Shown here: in pieces, positions 1 to 9,761 of the stretch
Layout: each line of letters starts with the position of its first letter
Position numbering within the stretch: position 1 is the first letter of the stretch
Assembly (NCBI GenBank): GCA_965153455.1
Contig: OZ234499.1
Span: 15,930,271 to 15,994,270 of the forward strand
DNA length: 64,000 nt
Direction: 5' to 3'
Source of the DNA: Sphagnum compactum
Lineage: Eukaryota > Bryophyta > Sphagnopsida > Sphagnales
The notes under the pieces: generated by a model
The model's input: the letters and a program-made list of their open reading frames with translations, nothing else
Told to the model about the DNA's origin: nothing
The model's database searches: none
Position numbers and translations under genes: made by a program

Positions 1-480
1 TGTGGGTGCTGCTTGTCAAAGCTCGTAGGAGTCATACTAGTAGTAAAGTACTACTGCTTCTGCTTCGTGCGGGGTCCAGTAGTATTGCCTGTAAATGTAT
101 GATGATGATCCCTTGCAACGAACTTCTTCTTTCTTGAGCAACAAAAATGTTTTGGGTTTTGCATTGGATTGAGCCTTTGTGGGTTTTGATTTTTTTGGGG
201 GGGATTGTGTGAGCACCGAGCTTGGAGCTTGTTGCATTTTTTATTTTTTTCTTTTGGGTAGTATCTAGTTGGATCTTCTTGTGTGTACCCATCAGCTCCT
301 GCAAAGTTGGAGAGTAGCTGCTGAAGAAGAAGGACCACTGGAAGAAAGTACCCACCCACCCATCCACGGAGAGGAAGTTTTTGGCTGCCAGAAGAGAAGA
401 AGAAAGAAGAAGTTCATCACATAAATTACTGTATTGGTTGCAAGGGATTGGGGATTTGGAGGGAGGGATCTGCTGCTGCA
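1..480 (+). promoter_or_regulatory. Upstream region and probable 5' leader of the NEK6-like gene
   Basis: No gene is visible on either strand; the short minus-strand reading frames have no recognisable family. The last 150 bases are rich in GAAGAA-type purine runs, as in many plant 5' leaders, and run directly into the kinase start codon at 481. No TATA box or transcription start can be fixed from the sequence alone. Confidence 0.45.
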
Positions 481-3400
481 ATGGAATCTAGGATGGAGCA
501 GTATGAAATCATGGAGCAAGTAGGACGGGGTGCATTCGGCTCTGCCATTCTTGTTAACCACAAAGCAGAGAAGAAGAAGTAAGCTCAAACTATTTCTGCA
601 AATCAAATAAACAAAAACACATGCTCATCACAATGTCCAGCCAGTTGTGTTCTGTTTTGCTTTTGTTTTTTCTTTCATCAAGTGCTTTGCAGCTTCTTCA
701 TGGAGATAAAATGTTGGAATTGATGACAAATCAAATGCTTTCTCTCTCTGTTTTGGGGTTTTCCCATCGATTCAATGGCGGTGGGGACAAGAAAGTGCTG
801 AATAAAGCAGCAGCTGCAATGGTTCTACTGGAAAAAAACACAGTTCAGATTCTTCTGAAACTAGGGTCACACTTCTTCTACAGCTGCAATGTTTCTGGAA
901 AAAAACACAGTTCAGATTCTTCTGAAACTAGGGTCACACTTCTTCTACAGCTGCGATGTTTCTGGAAAAAAAACACAGTTCAGATTCTTCTGAAACTAGG
1001 GTCACACTTCTTCTACAGCTGCAATGTTTCTGGAAAAAAACACAGTTCAGATTCTTCTGAAACTAGGGTCACACTTCTTCTACAGCTGCAATGTTTCTGG
1101 GAAAAAACACAGTTCAGATTCTTCTGAAACTAGGGTCACACTTCTTCATTGAAGAAGAGCTTTGAAGCTTGCACATGATGATGATGATGATGATGATGAT
1201 GAGGATGGTAATTGTCATCAACATCTGGTTTGTTTTTCTGTTTGATTTTGCTTCCAGGTATGTGCTGAAGAAGATACGGCTTGCTCGCCAGACTGACAGA
1301 TGCCGACGCTCAGCTCATCAAGAGGTAAAAAAAATCTGTGTTTGACAATGGGTTTTTCCTTGAGCTGCTCGAAATGCTTTCATTGACAACACAATTGCTT
1401 GCTTCAAAAAGCTTGCTTATGGACTAGAAGGGTTAGTACGAAGCAAGCTGCGTCAATAGTTGTTTGTTTGTTGTTGAATTTATTTTTCTTTGTTTCTGGT
1501 GCTTGTTCTACTACAATCTACAATTGTCTGGTTGATGGAAAAGTTGTCCTCTGGCACAAAGCAAATCACATGTTTGTTCCATGCTGCAAAAATGGTGTTG
1601 CATTGAAGATCATCTGTGTTTCTTTCAATGTGTGTTTTTTCAGATGTCATTGGTGTCCCGAGTGAAGCATCCCTACATTCTGGAGTACAAGGAGTCTTGG
1701 GTGGAGAAGGTAAATTGCACATGGTCCTCAAGCAAGCAATCCCTCTGTGTACAATTTCCTCTATACAATTTGAGCAAGGGGGTGTATATGGGAGATCCAT
1801 GAGTGAATGAGCACTCATTTTGTGAGCTTCAGGATTTTGCTCAGTATCAGTAAAGTGATTTTGCTGAATTGTGTTTTTTTTTGTTGGTGACTATGGAACT
1901 GCAGGGCTGCTATGTTTGCATTGTGACAGGCCATTGTGAAGGGGGTGATATGTGAGTATAGCATCTCAAAACTCCTGAAGACTGTTTTTAGGGTTCTTTG
2001 ATTTCATTTCACAGAAGTTGTTTTGTAGGTGGAAAGAAAGAAAGAAAGAAAGAATTGATTGATTGATTGATTAATTAATTAAGAATCAATTCTTAATTGA
2101 ACATCATGAGATCAGCTCAACAAATCTATCTCTCTTGACTAAGGCAAATCTGTGAGATGGGTGTGCTGATTTTCATGGCAATGGATTTAATATGTTACAC
2201 GCATCAAGCAAACGTATCCAAAGAATTGTCGTGCATTTCTTCAGCTCAAAAAGCACAGTTATCTGAAGAATTGCTGTGCATGAGCATCTCCATACACAGA
2301 AGTAGAATGGCCTGTACGCTATGTTTTGGATGAAGTATACTATGCTCAATGAAGTATATTGTGTGGGTGGTCACAATGCAGGGCTGAACTGATCAGAAAA
2401 GCTCATGGTCAATTCTTTGATGAACAGGTAAAGTTTGATGTGTGTTCTTGTTGTTGCCTCCATCAGGCATATGAGATTTGTGGGTTTTGCATGGTAAAGT
2501 GTATCTCAAGGAAAACCCTAATCCTTTCACATTGATAATGATTATCTTTTGTTGTGTTCATGAAACCTATCTAATGGGTTTCTAAGCGGAGGAGTAACTA
2601 ACTGAGTTCACACAGAACTTCAGAATGTTATTATTGCACTGTTGTTGTAAGGTAGGTTTTTTCAAAAGCCAGCATTTTTTGTAGACACCTAACTAACCCC
2701 AAGGGAGTGATTTATTTACAGTGTGTGTGCTGCTGTGTGTTTACTAATACTACTACTACTACTGCAGAAGCTTTGCAAGTGGTTTGCCCAGCTGCTTCTG
2801 GCTGTGGATTACTTGCATTCGAATCATGTTCTTCACCGGGATCTTAAGGTGACACAAAGGTTCTCTGCATTGTTGTTCTTCTGTCACTCACAAATTTATC
2901 TATCTATGCGGGTTTATTGGCCTTTGGTTTTAATTCTTTTCCCACTCAACCAAACCCATTTGACTAAATTCCTTTTTCCTTGTTCATCATGCTCTATGAA
3001 TTGCTACTGCTAACTTCTCAAGGCTGCTGCTGCTGCTGCTGCTGCTGATAATTTCATTGAATTCGTGTTCCTTGCAGTGTTCAAACATATTCCTAACAAA
3101 AGATCATGACATTTGCCTTGGTAAGAAAAACCTCCATGTTGTCTTCACCATCTTGGAGTTCATTGTCATGATATATTTCTCTTCTCAATCAGTTCACTGA
3201 TGACTGATGGATGCTTTAGGCGAAGCCAGTTGATTCTCAATGGTGTTGATCTCCATGTCTGTCTATGATGCTTCTCAATAACTGTCAATAGATGCATAAA
3301 GACCTGCACCGATTTTCATAGTGTAGTTGGAGGGCACACTACAAGCCAAAAGATCTCCTCTGCAAAGGGTGGGCATTTTGAAAAACGTAATGCTTGCTTA

Positions 3401-6400
3401 TGTAGGTGTTTTGTTTTCTGAAACACCCGACTTTCATTTTTTTCCCCCCATGATACCTGGTGGGTGTTCCAGGAAAATAAAATAAAAAATAAAAATTGTC
3501 ACAGGTCTTTACGCTCAGTACGGCCCATGGCCTTGGGGTTTACCTTACACAAAGCATGCAGGAAGACCATCAGCACAACTAGATCTCAGTTTGATCATCT
3601 GAATTGTTGCACCATAACAAATTTGCAGGTGATTTTGGATTGGCAAAGACGCTCAACAAAGAAGATTTAGCTTCCTCTGTACGTGACTCACTTGATTAGC
3701 CAGCACAGTTGCAATCTGCATAGTCATCAACTTCAACAGCTTCTCTCATTACACTTAGCATGTTTCAATTTGCCAGCCAGCATCAACATGATGCTAATTT
3801 ATTTTTTTAAATGATAATAATAAAATCCCACCCAAGTGGCTACTCTTGATGGTACCATCCAGAAGGTCTGACAAGTGATGGGTGATTTGCAGGTGGTTGG
3901 CACCCCAAACTACATGTGTCCAGAGCTCCTTGCAGATATTCCATATGGATTCAAGTCTGACATCTGGTCGCTCGGTATGAGTACAATTTCTAGACTTCCA
4001 TTCCAGCCCATCTGTTTGTGATGATGACGCTCGTGTAGTTGCTATCTCATCTACCCATTGCTTGCATTCTAGGAATGCAAGCTGGGTATATCTCAAAACT
4101 GATCTTGCTCAAAATCAATCGTCCCCAAATGTCTTAAGGGATTCATGAGATCAGAAGTGATAAATATGTCGTAATTAAGATAAATTTAAGTAATTCTACC
4201 TAATAATCCTGGACCCTTTGCATCTGTATTGTAAGAGGTTTAGGGTTTATTGTATTGTAAAAGACATGCGGTATGTTTGTGATGGCAGTACCTCATAGCA
4301 TAGCATTTTCAGTTCTTCATGGATTCTTGTGCAGGGTGTTGTATGTATGAGATGACTGCACATCGACCTGCATTCAAAGCCTTTGTGAGTTAGCTTTCAA
4401 ACTTTTCCAGACTTCTGAAATCTGCTAAACTCTTTTAGAAAAAAATGCAAGACAAGAACAATTTGTGGTGAGCTGCAGCTAGGCATTATTACAACTCTGA
4501 AATAGCCGCTGCTTGCCACAAAGTGTCATTGTCTAGATTTGAGCAGTGGCTATTTCAAACTCTGGCAGAGAGCTCCTCGCACATAAAAGATATCTTCAAT
4601 TATATGATGTATGATATTTACCGAGAGAGAGGCAACATGAGACCAAGGAAGAAGGTTCCAGAGAAGAACAACCAACCACCAGTTTTTCAAGCTGCTGATA
4701 TTAATGGTTGCTTGTTGTTGTGGAAATTTGTGCTGCACAGGATATGCAGGGTCTAATAACTAAGATAAATAGATCCACCATTGGACCTTTACCAAGCAAC
4801 TACTCAACTTCCTTGTGAGTGCCTGCCCATTAACCAAATGCACTTCTTCCACTATCTGCTTGGTAGTTGATATCTGTAATCTCATGGATATGTTTACCAG
4901 TGGCTTCGGTGGATTTTCTGCTGCATCCAAGTAACCAGTTAAGTTGGTGTCTGAAACCTATTAAAAGATTGGAACCAAAACATTTAGGGTGGTAGAAAGA
5001 AGAAGCAGCTAAGGACAGAAACCAACACCCTTGATTAGAACCCTAGATTGCAGACAGAGTTTATTCTCTGGAAAATTACCTCTTCACATGTGCATGTGTT
5101 GAGGTTCATATAACACTGTTTGCCATTTTGCTGGGTGCAGGAAAAGTCTTGTGCGAAGCATGTTGAGAAAAAATCCAGAACACCGCCCGACAGTGAGTTT
5201 GTCTTCTTCTTCCCTTCTCCAAGTCTTGAAAGCTGCTCTCCCTTCTGTTGGATTTTGGTTATGGATTGTGGGGTAGACAGAAAACTGGTTATTTTGTTGC
5301 TCACTGTTTTTCTTTTTTCTGGGTGGGTGTGTTTCTTTCCTGGTAGGCTGCAGAGCTGCTTAGACATCCATATCTGGAACCCTTTGTGACCCAATGCCAG
5401 ATGCAATCTAGCTTTCAGCACTACATGATGCCTAAGCGACAAGTGCGGACAAACCGCCTTGCTCAACAACACACCACTGAAGCAAAGATGGCCATCAGCA
5501 TTGATAAAGAAAGCGCTAGCCCCAGTGCAAAGAGCACCAGCAGCCCAGAGAGAAACTCCAATGACTGTGGACTAGCTGATGCAGCAGAAGCCGCCCATGA
5601 TGAAGACCCTCTTGATCAATCATGGCATGATGATGGTTTGCACAAGCAAGTTTTAAGGTGAGCATTTTACGCTGATCCAGATTCATGTTAACTGACATGC
5701 AAAATGGTGCTCCTCTTCTTTCGATCAAGGGAAAAGAGGAACTTTCACTTACCTTATTGCTAAACCCTAAACCCTAAACCTGATTGCTCTTCTTTTTTTG
5801 TGGCTAATTTTTTTCGGGCCTTCCCAGCCAAGGTGTTGGGTCTACTACACCACCAGAGAGAGTAGTAGTCCACTCAAGACCAAAACAAGAATGGGCAGAA
5901 GAGGAGCGAGCTGTAGCTGCACAGTATGCGGCAGTCCATTTGTTTCGTCCGAGGAATGGCAGACAAGAAGACAAAAACGTCAGGAAAGGAGAGAAGGTTA
6001 CACCAAGAGTAGTTCACAGCACAAATCATCATCATCAAGGGCCATCACCTCCGACTGCTGAAACCCCAAAACCTGTGGTCAAGGTCAGGAGTGCAACAAG
6101 GATGGTGAAGGGAGATCCATATGTCAAGAAGGCACTACCACCCCAAACAACTCAAGCAAGACAACAACAGGCATGTTTTCTTTTGTTCAGAAGGGTTTTC
6201 TAGTTGAAAGGAATCCAGTATATCTAGAAGATGTATGTGCCAGTAGATGATGCATGAAACAGATTTGTCTAGGGTTCTCCATGGAATGTGCCAGCTCCAT
6301 AAATGTAACTGATTTCTTTTGGGTTAAAACTTCTCTGGCAGCTGAATGGCATGGAATCGCCAAATGCTTGGAAACTGGGGGGGGTGATTGCACCCATGGT

Positions 6401-7913
6401 ACCGGATCCAGGGCAGATGAGTTCTGATGATGATGCAGTTGTAAAATGCCCAAGTGAAAAAATTAGCCCTCTTGGAACAACACCACCACCTGCAAGGTTG
6501 TCATCATCCACACCACTTCCTCACAAATTTGGGACATCTAGAATGAGTGGGTCCCCTCTCACTGGACAGAGCAGTAGTGCTATTACAACACCCAGTTCTG
6601 AAATTCGTACCCCCTCAGAATACACATCGCACTATGAGTCAGAAAATGACAACCCAGCAACAAATTTCCAGTTGTCATCAGTTACAACCTCAGGAGAAAT
6701 GATTGCCAGACAAGCAGATTTTGAGGATGTCTCCTCCCAAGATGTCTCAACATGTCCTGTTTCCAGATGTATCGATCAAGGAGAAGCTGTACAAGAAGGG
6801 AGCTTGAGAGACAATCAGTCTCCAGATGTTTCAGTGAATGCTCCTCGATTGGACCTGATACCAGAATTCAATTTGAAAGATTCAAATGACCTGATGAGAG
6901 ATGCAAGACGATTGAAACCTTCTGACCTCAACTTGAGGCTGCTGGAGACACAGAAGATGTCGTTCAACCAAACAGGACCAACCACCACATCTTGTAGCTA
7001 TGACATCTCTGAAGACACTAGGTCTTTGAACATGGAAGGTAGTAGTGCTCATATCCCAGAAGAAGAATCTGCAAGCCAAGGACTAACCCCAATTCATGAT
7101 TATGTCCCCTCCGAACCTTCGAGTTCTTCAAACTTGGAAGGGAGTGGTGCACTTATTATCTCAGATTCCCTGACAGGTGGACGGCCTTCATCACCAGCCC
7201 TCTTGAGCAGAGAAGATCTAGGAGGAGCTGCCAGTTCATCTGGCATGGAAACCTCCAAGCCGCATTTGGTATCTGATATTTATGAGACCTCTTGCAGATC
7301 ATTAGAAGATAAGGGAACCATTCAGATCCAGGGAAAGACACCAGCTGCAGGAACAGCAGACATGCACCCCGGATTCAATGATGTAATTCATGTCATCCGT
7401 CATAGTAGATTCCTGCTGGGTACAACCACTGAGCAGTTAGTTCCAGAGGCTGACAGCAACAGCAGCTCCTCCGGTGCAATTGACTTGAATGGTACGATGA
7501 TGGAAACTGGGCCTCATCAAGGGAAGACAGATATTGGCTCTCTGCTGGAGCTTCATCAACCACAGTGTGAAGATGTGGAGATGGTGTCCATCAACAAATC
7601 CAGCAGCAGCATGGTTATAAGTCAGCATAATGTGCAGGTGGGTGGACACACCAGTAGTACCTTGCTCAAAGATGCATACACAGAGCAGCACCAAGCCAAA
7701 GGCCTAGATGTCAAATCGCACCAGCAAAGGGCTGAGGCATTGGAGGGCCTCTTAGAGCTTTCGGCACAGCTGCTGTTTCAGCAGCGCTTTGAGGAGCTTG
7801 CCATCGTGTTGAAGCCATTTGGGAAGAGCAAGGTTTCTCCAAGGGAGACTGCCATTTGGTTGAGTAAGAGTCTTCAAAACATGATGGGTGATGATCGATC
7901 AACAACATGGTAG
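481..7913 (+). CDS. NEK6: NIMA-related serine/threonine kinase, plant NEK6/IBO1 type
   Basis: Coding exons: 481-578, 1258-1324, 1644-1709, 1905-1951, 2382-2427, 2768-2848, 3078-3120, 3629-3678, 3893-3974, 4335-4384, 4741-4814, 5141-5192, 5347-5657, 5828-6170, 6342-7913. All phases join and give about 993 aa, close to the roughly 950 aa of Arabidopsis NEK6 as I recall it. The kinase domain spans about residues 8-262: glycine loop GRGAFG 15-20, catalytic Lys37, HRDLK 131-135, DFG 151-153, activation segment GTPNYMCPE 169-177. A long low-complexity tail follows (262-930), then a conserved C-terminal block from about 930 ([20 protein letters not shown]). This kinase plus tail plus C-terminal block is the NEK6 layout; known members phosphorylate tubulin and restrain ectopic cell outgrowth. 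The start is the first ATG in frame with the kinase (MESRMEQYE). Intron 14 appears to use a GC donor. Confidence 0.93.
811..1148 (+). repeat. 67-bp minisatellite, five copies, in NEK6 intron 1
   Basis: The string CAGTTCAGATTCTTCTG recurs at 841, 908, 976, 1043 and 1110, a spacing of 67-68 bases with almost no divergence between copies. A partial unit precedes the first copy. Each unit carries a pyrimidine stretch ending in CTTCTTCTACAG, which resembles a splice acceptor. The repeat is open in one frame over most of its length, but this follows from the repeat unit and is not evidence of coding. Confidence 0.95.
1174..1203 (+). repeat. (ATG)n microsatellite in NEK6 intron 1
   Basis: An uninterrupted run of ATG units lies just after the 67-bp minisatellite and about 55 bases before the acceptor of exon 2. 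Confidence 0.95.
2036..2085 (+). repeat. Adjacent AAAG and ATTG/ATTA microsatellites in NEK6 intron 4
   Basis: A run of AAAG units is followed by ATTG and then ATTA tetranucleotides. It lies wholly inside the intron between exons 4 and 5. Confidence 0.85.
3023..3048 (+). repeat. (CTG)n microsatellite in NEK6 intron 6
   Basis: Eight or more CTG units lie about 30 bases upstream of the exon 7 acceptor (exon starts at 3078). Confidence 0.9.
5760..5781 (+). repeat. Telomere-like CCCTAAA repeats in NEK6 intron 13
   Basis: Three consecutive units of the plant telomere heptamer (CCCTAAA) lie inside the intron between 5657 and 5828. Similar short tracts occur at 8012, 9383, 9608, 33445, 46381, 51859 and 57554, so this is one of many interstitial sites. 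Confidence 0.8.
6171..6341 (+). other. NEK6 intron 14, probable GC-AG intron
   Basis: Exon 14 ends in CAG followed by GCATGT, and the next exon begins after GGCAG at 6342. With this GC donor the two exons join in phase 0 and give [10 protein letters not shown]. The nearest GT dinucleotides at 6175 and 6185 would break the frame. A GT at 6195 keeps the frame and adds eight residues, but its context (AGG/GTTTTC) is a poor donor. The GC call is an inference from phase and donor context. Confidence 0.6.
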
Positions 7914-8460
7914 CTCTGAATGCAGATCAGGACCTATAACCACTGAGAGCTGATCTTTTTCAGAATTGTCCCCACCACTATGATTTTGATGAGCTCATGT
8001 TTGACAAATCCTAAACCCTAAAATTCGACCTCTGTATCAAAGTCTCTCATTCAGCTATTCTTGTGCATACCCATTTTGACAAACCTGGATAACTTACCTT
8101 GCAGCATCAAACAGTTCATATTCTCAGCACTAACAGCAGCAAAAAAGAAAATCTTCGACTCACATGCAGAAGGTAAATAAAACTACAGTCTGCTGTTGGC
8201 AACAGGGCACAAGATCTGACATGTTTCAAGAGAAGGGGAAAACAGAATTTAGTGACCACCAAGGTGAAGTTGATAGAAATTGCACTATATCACTCTACTC
8301 ATATGTCCTTATTTATTTCTGCAAATGCACTGTTTGCACCAGTTTCTGTGATGATTTACGTAGTAGTGCTGAACAAGGTGTTCTTCATGGGGATTTCCTA
8401 CAAGGAGCACGCACAATGAAGTTTGACATGAATGTGCTTACCCAGCCACCTGGTTGAAGA
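7914..8460 (+). other. 3' flank and probable 3' UTR of the NEK6-like gene
   Basis: No conserved coding sequence is seen after the TAG at 7911-7913. The segment contains an AATAAA-like string near 8174 and one telomere-like CTAAACCCTAAA near 8010. A 97-codon open frame at 8164-8457 has no recognisable domain. The polyadenylation site cannot be placed. Confidence 0.4.
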
Positions 8461-8512
8461 CTTCTCATGATGCACTATAATTATACACCCTTGATTGATT
8501 CATGAGTCCTTG

Positions 8513-8613
8513 CTGCCCACACATGCTGAGTGGGAGAGACTATGAAACAATGTAGAGTTCGTTTGGTCCCACATGAAACATTTCCTATTTGAACTTCCAG
8601 CTTGAATGCCAAG
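8513..8613 (+). repeat. Dispersed repeat, copy 1 (related to 13365-13523)
   Basis: This segment shares ordered matches with 13365-13523: CTGCCCA, a GGGAGAG run, TTTGGTCCC, ACATTTCCTATTT and TTGAA-GCAATG-like strings, with a longer spacer in the second copy. The two copies flank the HPPK-DHPS gene. No coding potential is seen. Confidence 0.5.
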
Positions 8614-8770
8614 TTTTGTCATGAGCACCAGAACCTGAAAATCCATGCTTCACATGCTCTTTCGCCTTAATTCCTCCAAAAACACAAAACCAGATTCCAA
8701 TTACCATTGGACTTTCATCTGATACTCTTACTGGAGAAATTGATTTCGCTGCCACTCTGAAATTCAAAAA

Positions 8771-8885
8771 CTGAAGAGGAGTGGAATCTGAAGGGATGTT
8801 GTTGGAGGTCAAATTGAAGGAGAATCAAAAAAACTGAAGAGCAGTGGAATCTGAAGGAATGTTGTTGGTGGCCAAATTGGAGGAG
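8771..8885 (+). repeat. 63-bp tandem duplication between NEK6 and HPPK-DHPS
   Basis: Two copies begin with CTGAAGAG at 8771 and 8834 and share GTGGAATCTGAAGG, ATGTTGTTGG and CAAATTG with a few substitutions. Confidence 0.85.
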
Positions 8886-9382
8886 AAAGGGGGGAAAAAA
8901 AAAGAAAGAAAAAAGGAGAGAAAAGCTCAAGTAGAATTAGGAAGGAGCTTTAAATAGATTAAACTCAGGTATCCAGGGATAATGGGTGAGAGACAAGTAA
9001 ATGATCACATCCAGTGGACAGAACAGCCGATTGGTGGGCTGGTGGGTGCTAGTTCACTGCAATCAAACCTCAGCGCTTTTGTATGATGCTCATCTATGTA
9101 TGTTGAATAGATAATATTTTGTCTATGTTGAACTTTTCAGAAATTCAAAAATCCAATGCCAAAGTTTAAGATTCTAAGTAAATAAATTATTCGACAAACA
9201 CTTGCCAAATCTGTTCAGAGACTGATAAGATACTAAAGATTCGATGCTACCCATCAGCATGATCTCAAGTTCTGGACAGCTCTTTGTCTTCTTCTACCTA
9301 CCTCCCACAAACTACTTAGCACCAACCCAAAAAAAACTTTAACTTTTTACACTGAGAGAGCAGATCCCTAGGTTTCTCTCTG

Positions 9383-9623
9383 TAGGGTTTAGGGTTTGGT
9401 AGGTTTTTGAGAATTTCAGAGGACTGATGGAAATGGGTAGAAAGGGACCATTCTTTTCAATGTTCAGCAGAATAGGGTTTGTGTGTATGCCTGTCAAGAT
9501 TTTCTTTTTGAATTTTTTTAAAAAAAATTCAGGCCAATCTTGAGGGAAGGAAAGAGTTCATTGTGGTGTAATAGCTGTTTTTTCAGACAGGGTTCTTGCA
9601 GATTACACTAAACCCTAAACCCT
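9383..9623 (+). promoter_or_regulatory. Two telo-box-like motifs upstream of HPPK-DHPS
   Basis: TAGGGTTTAGGGTTTGG lies at 9383-9399 and CTAAACCCTAAACCCT at 9608-9623, in opposite orientations, 380 and 140 bases before the start codon. In plants the AAACCCTA motif (telo box) is frequent near the starts of genes active in dividing cells. A role here is an inference, since similar motifs occur elsewhere in the window away from genes. Confidence 0.4.
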
Positions 9624-9761
9624 TGGGTACTTTAGGTTTTTTGTTATGTTGCATGGAAATGGTGGAAATCTGTCAGATGGGTTTGTTTCCTCATTGGCTG
9701 CTATGTTCTTTGGGGATGCCTGCACAATCTGTAGAATGAGCTGTGAGAAAGAAATTGGAGA

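Noticed and set aside
621-1127. 168-codon forward frame in the first kilobase
   Set aside because: It lies wholly in NEK6 intron 1 and is open only because the 67-bp minisatellite lacks stops in that frame.
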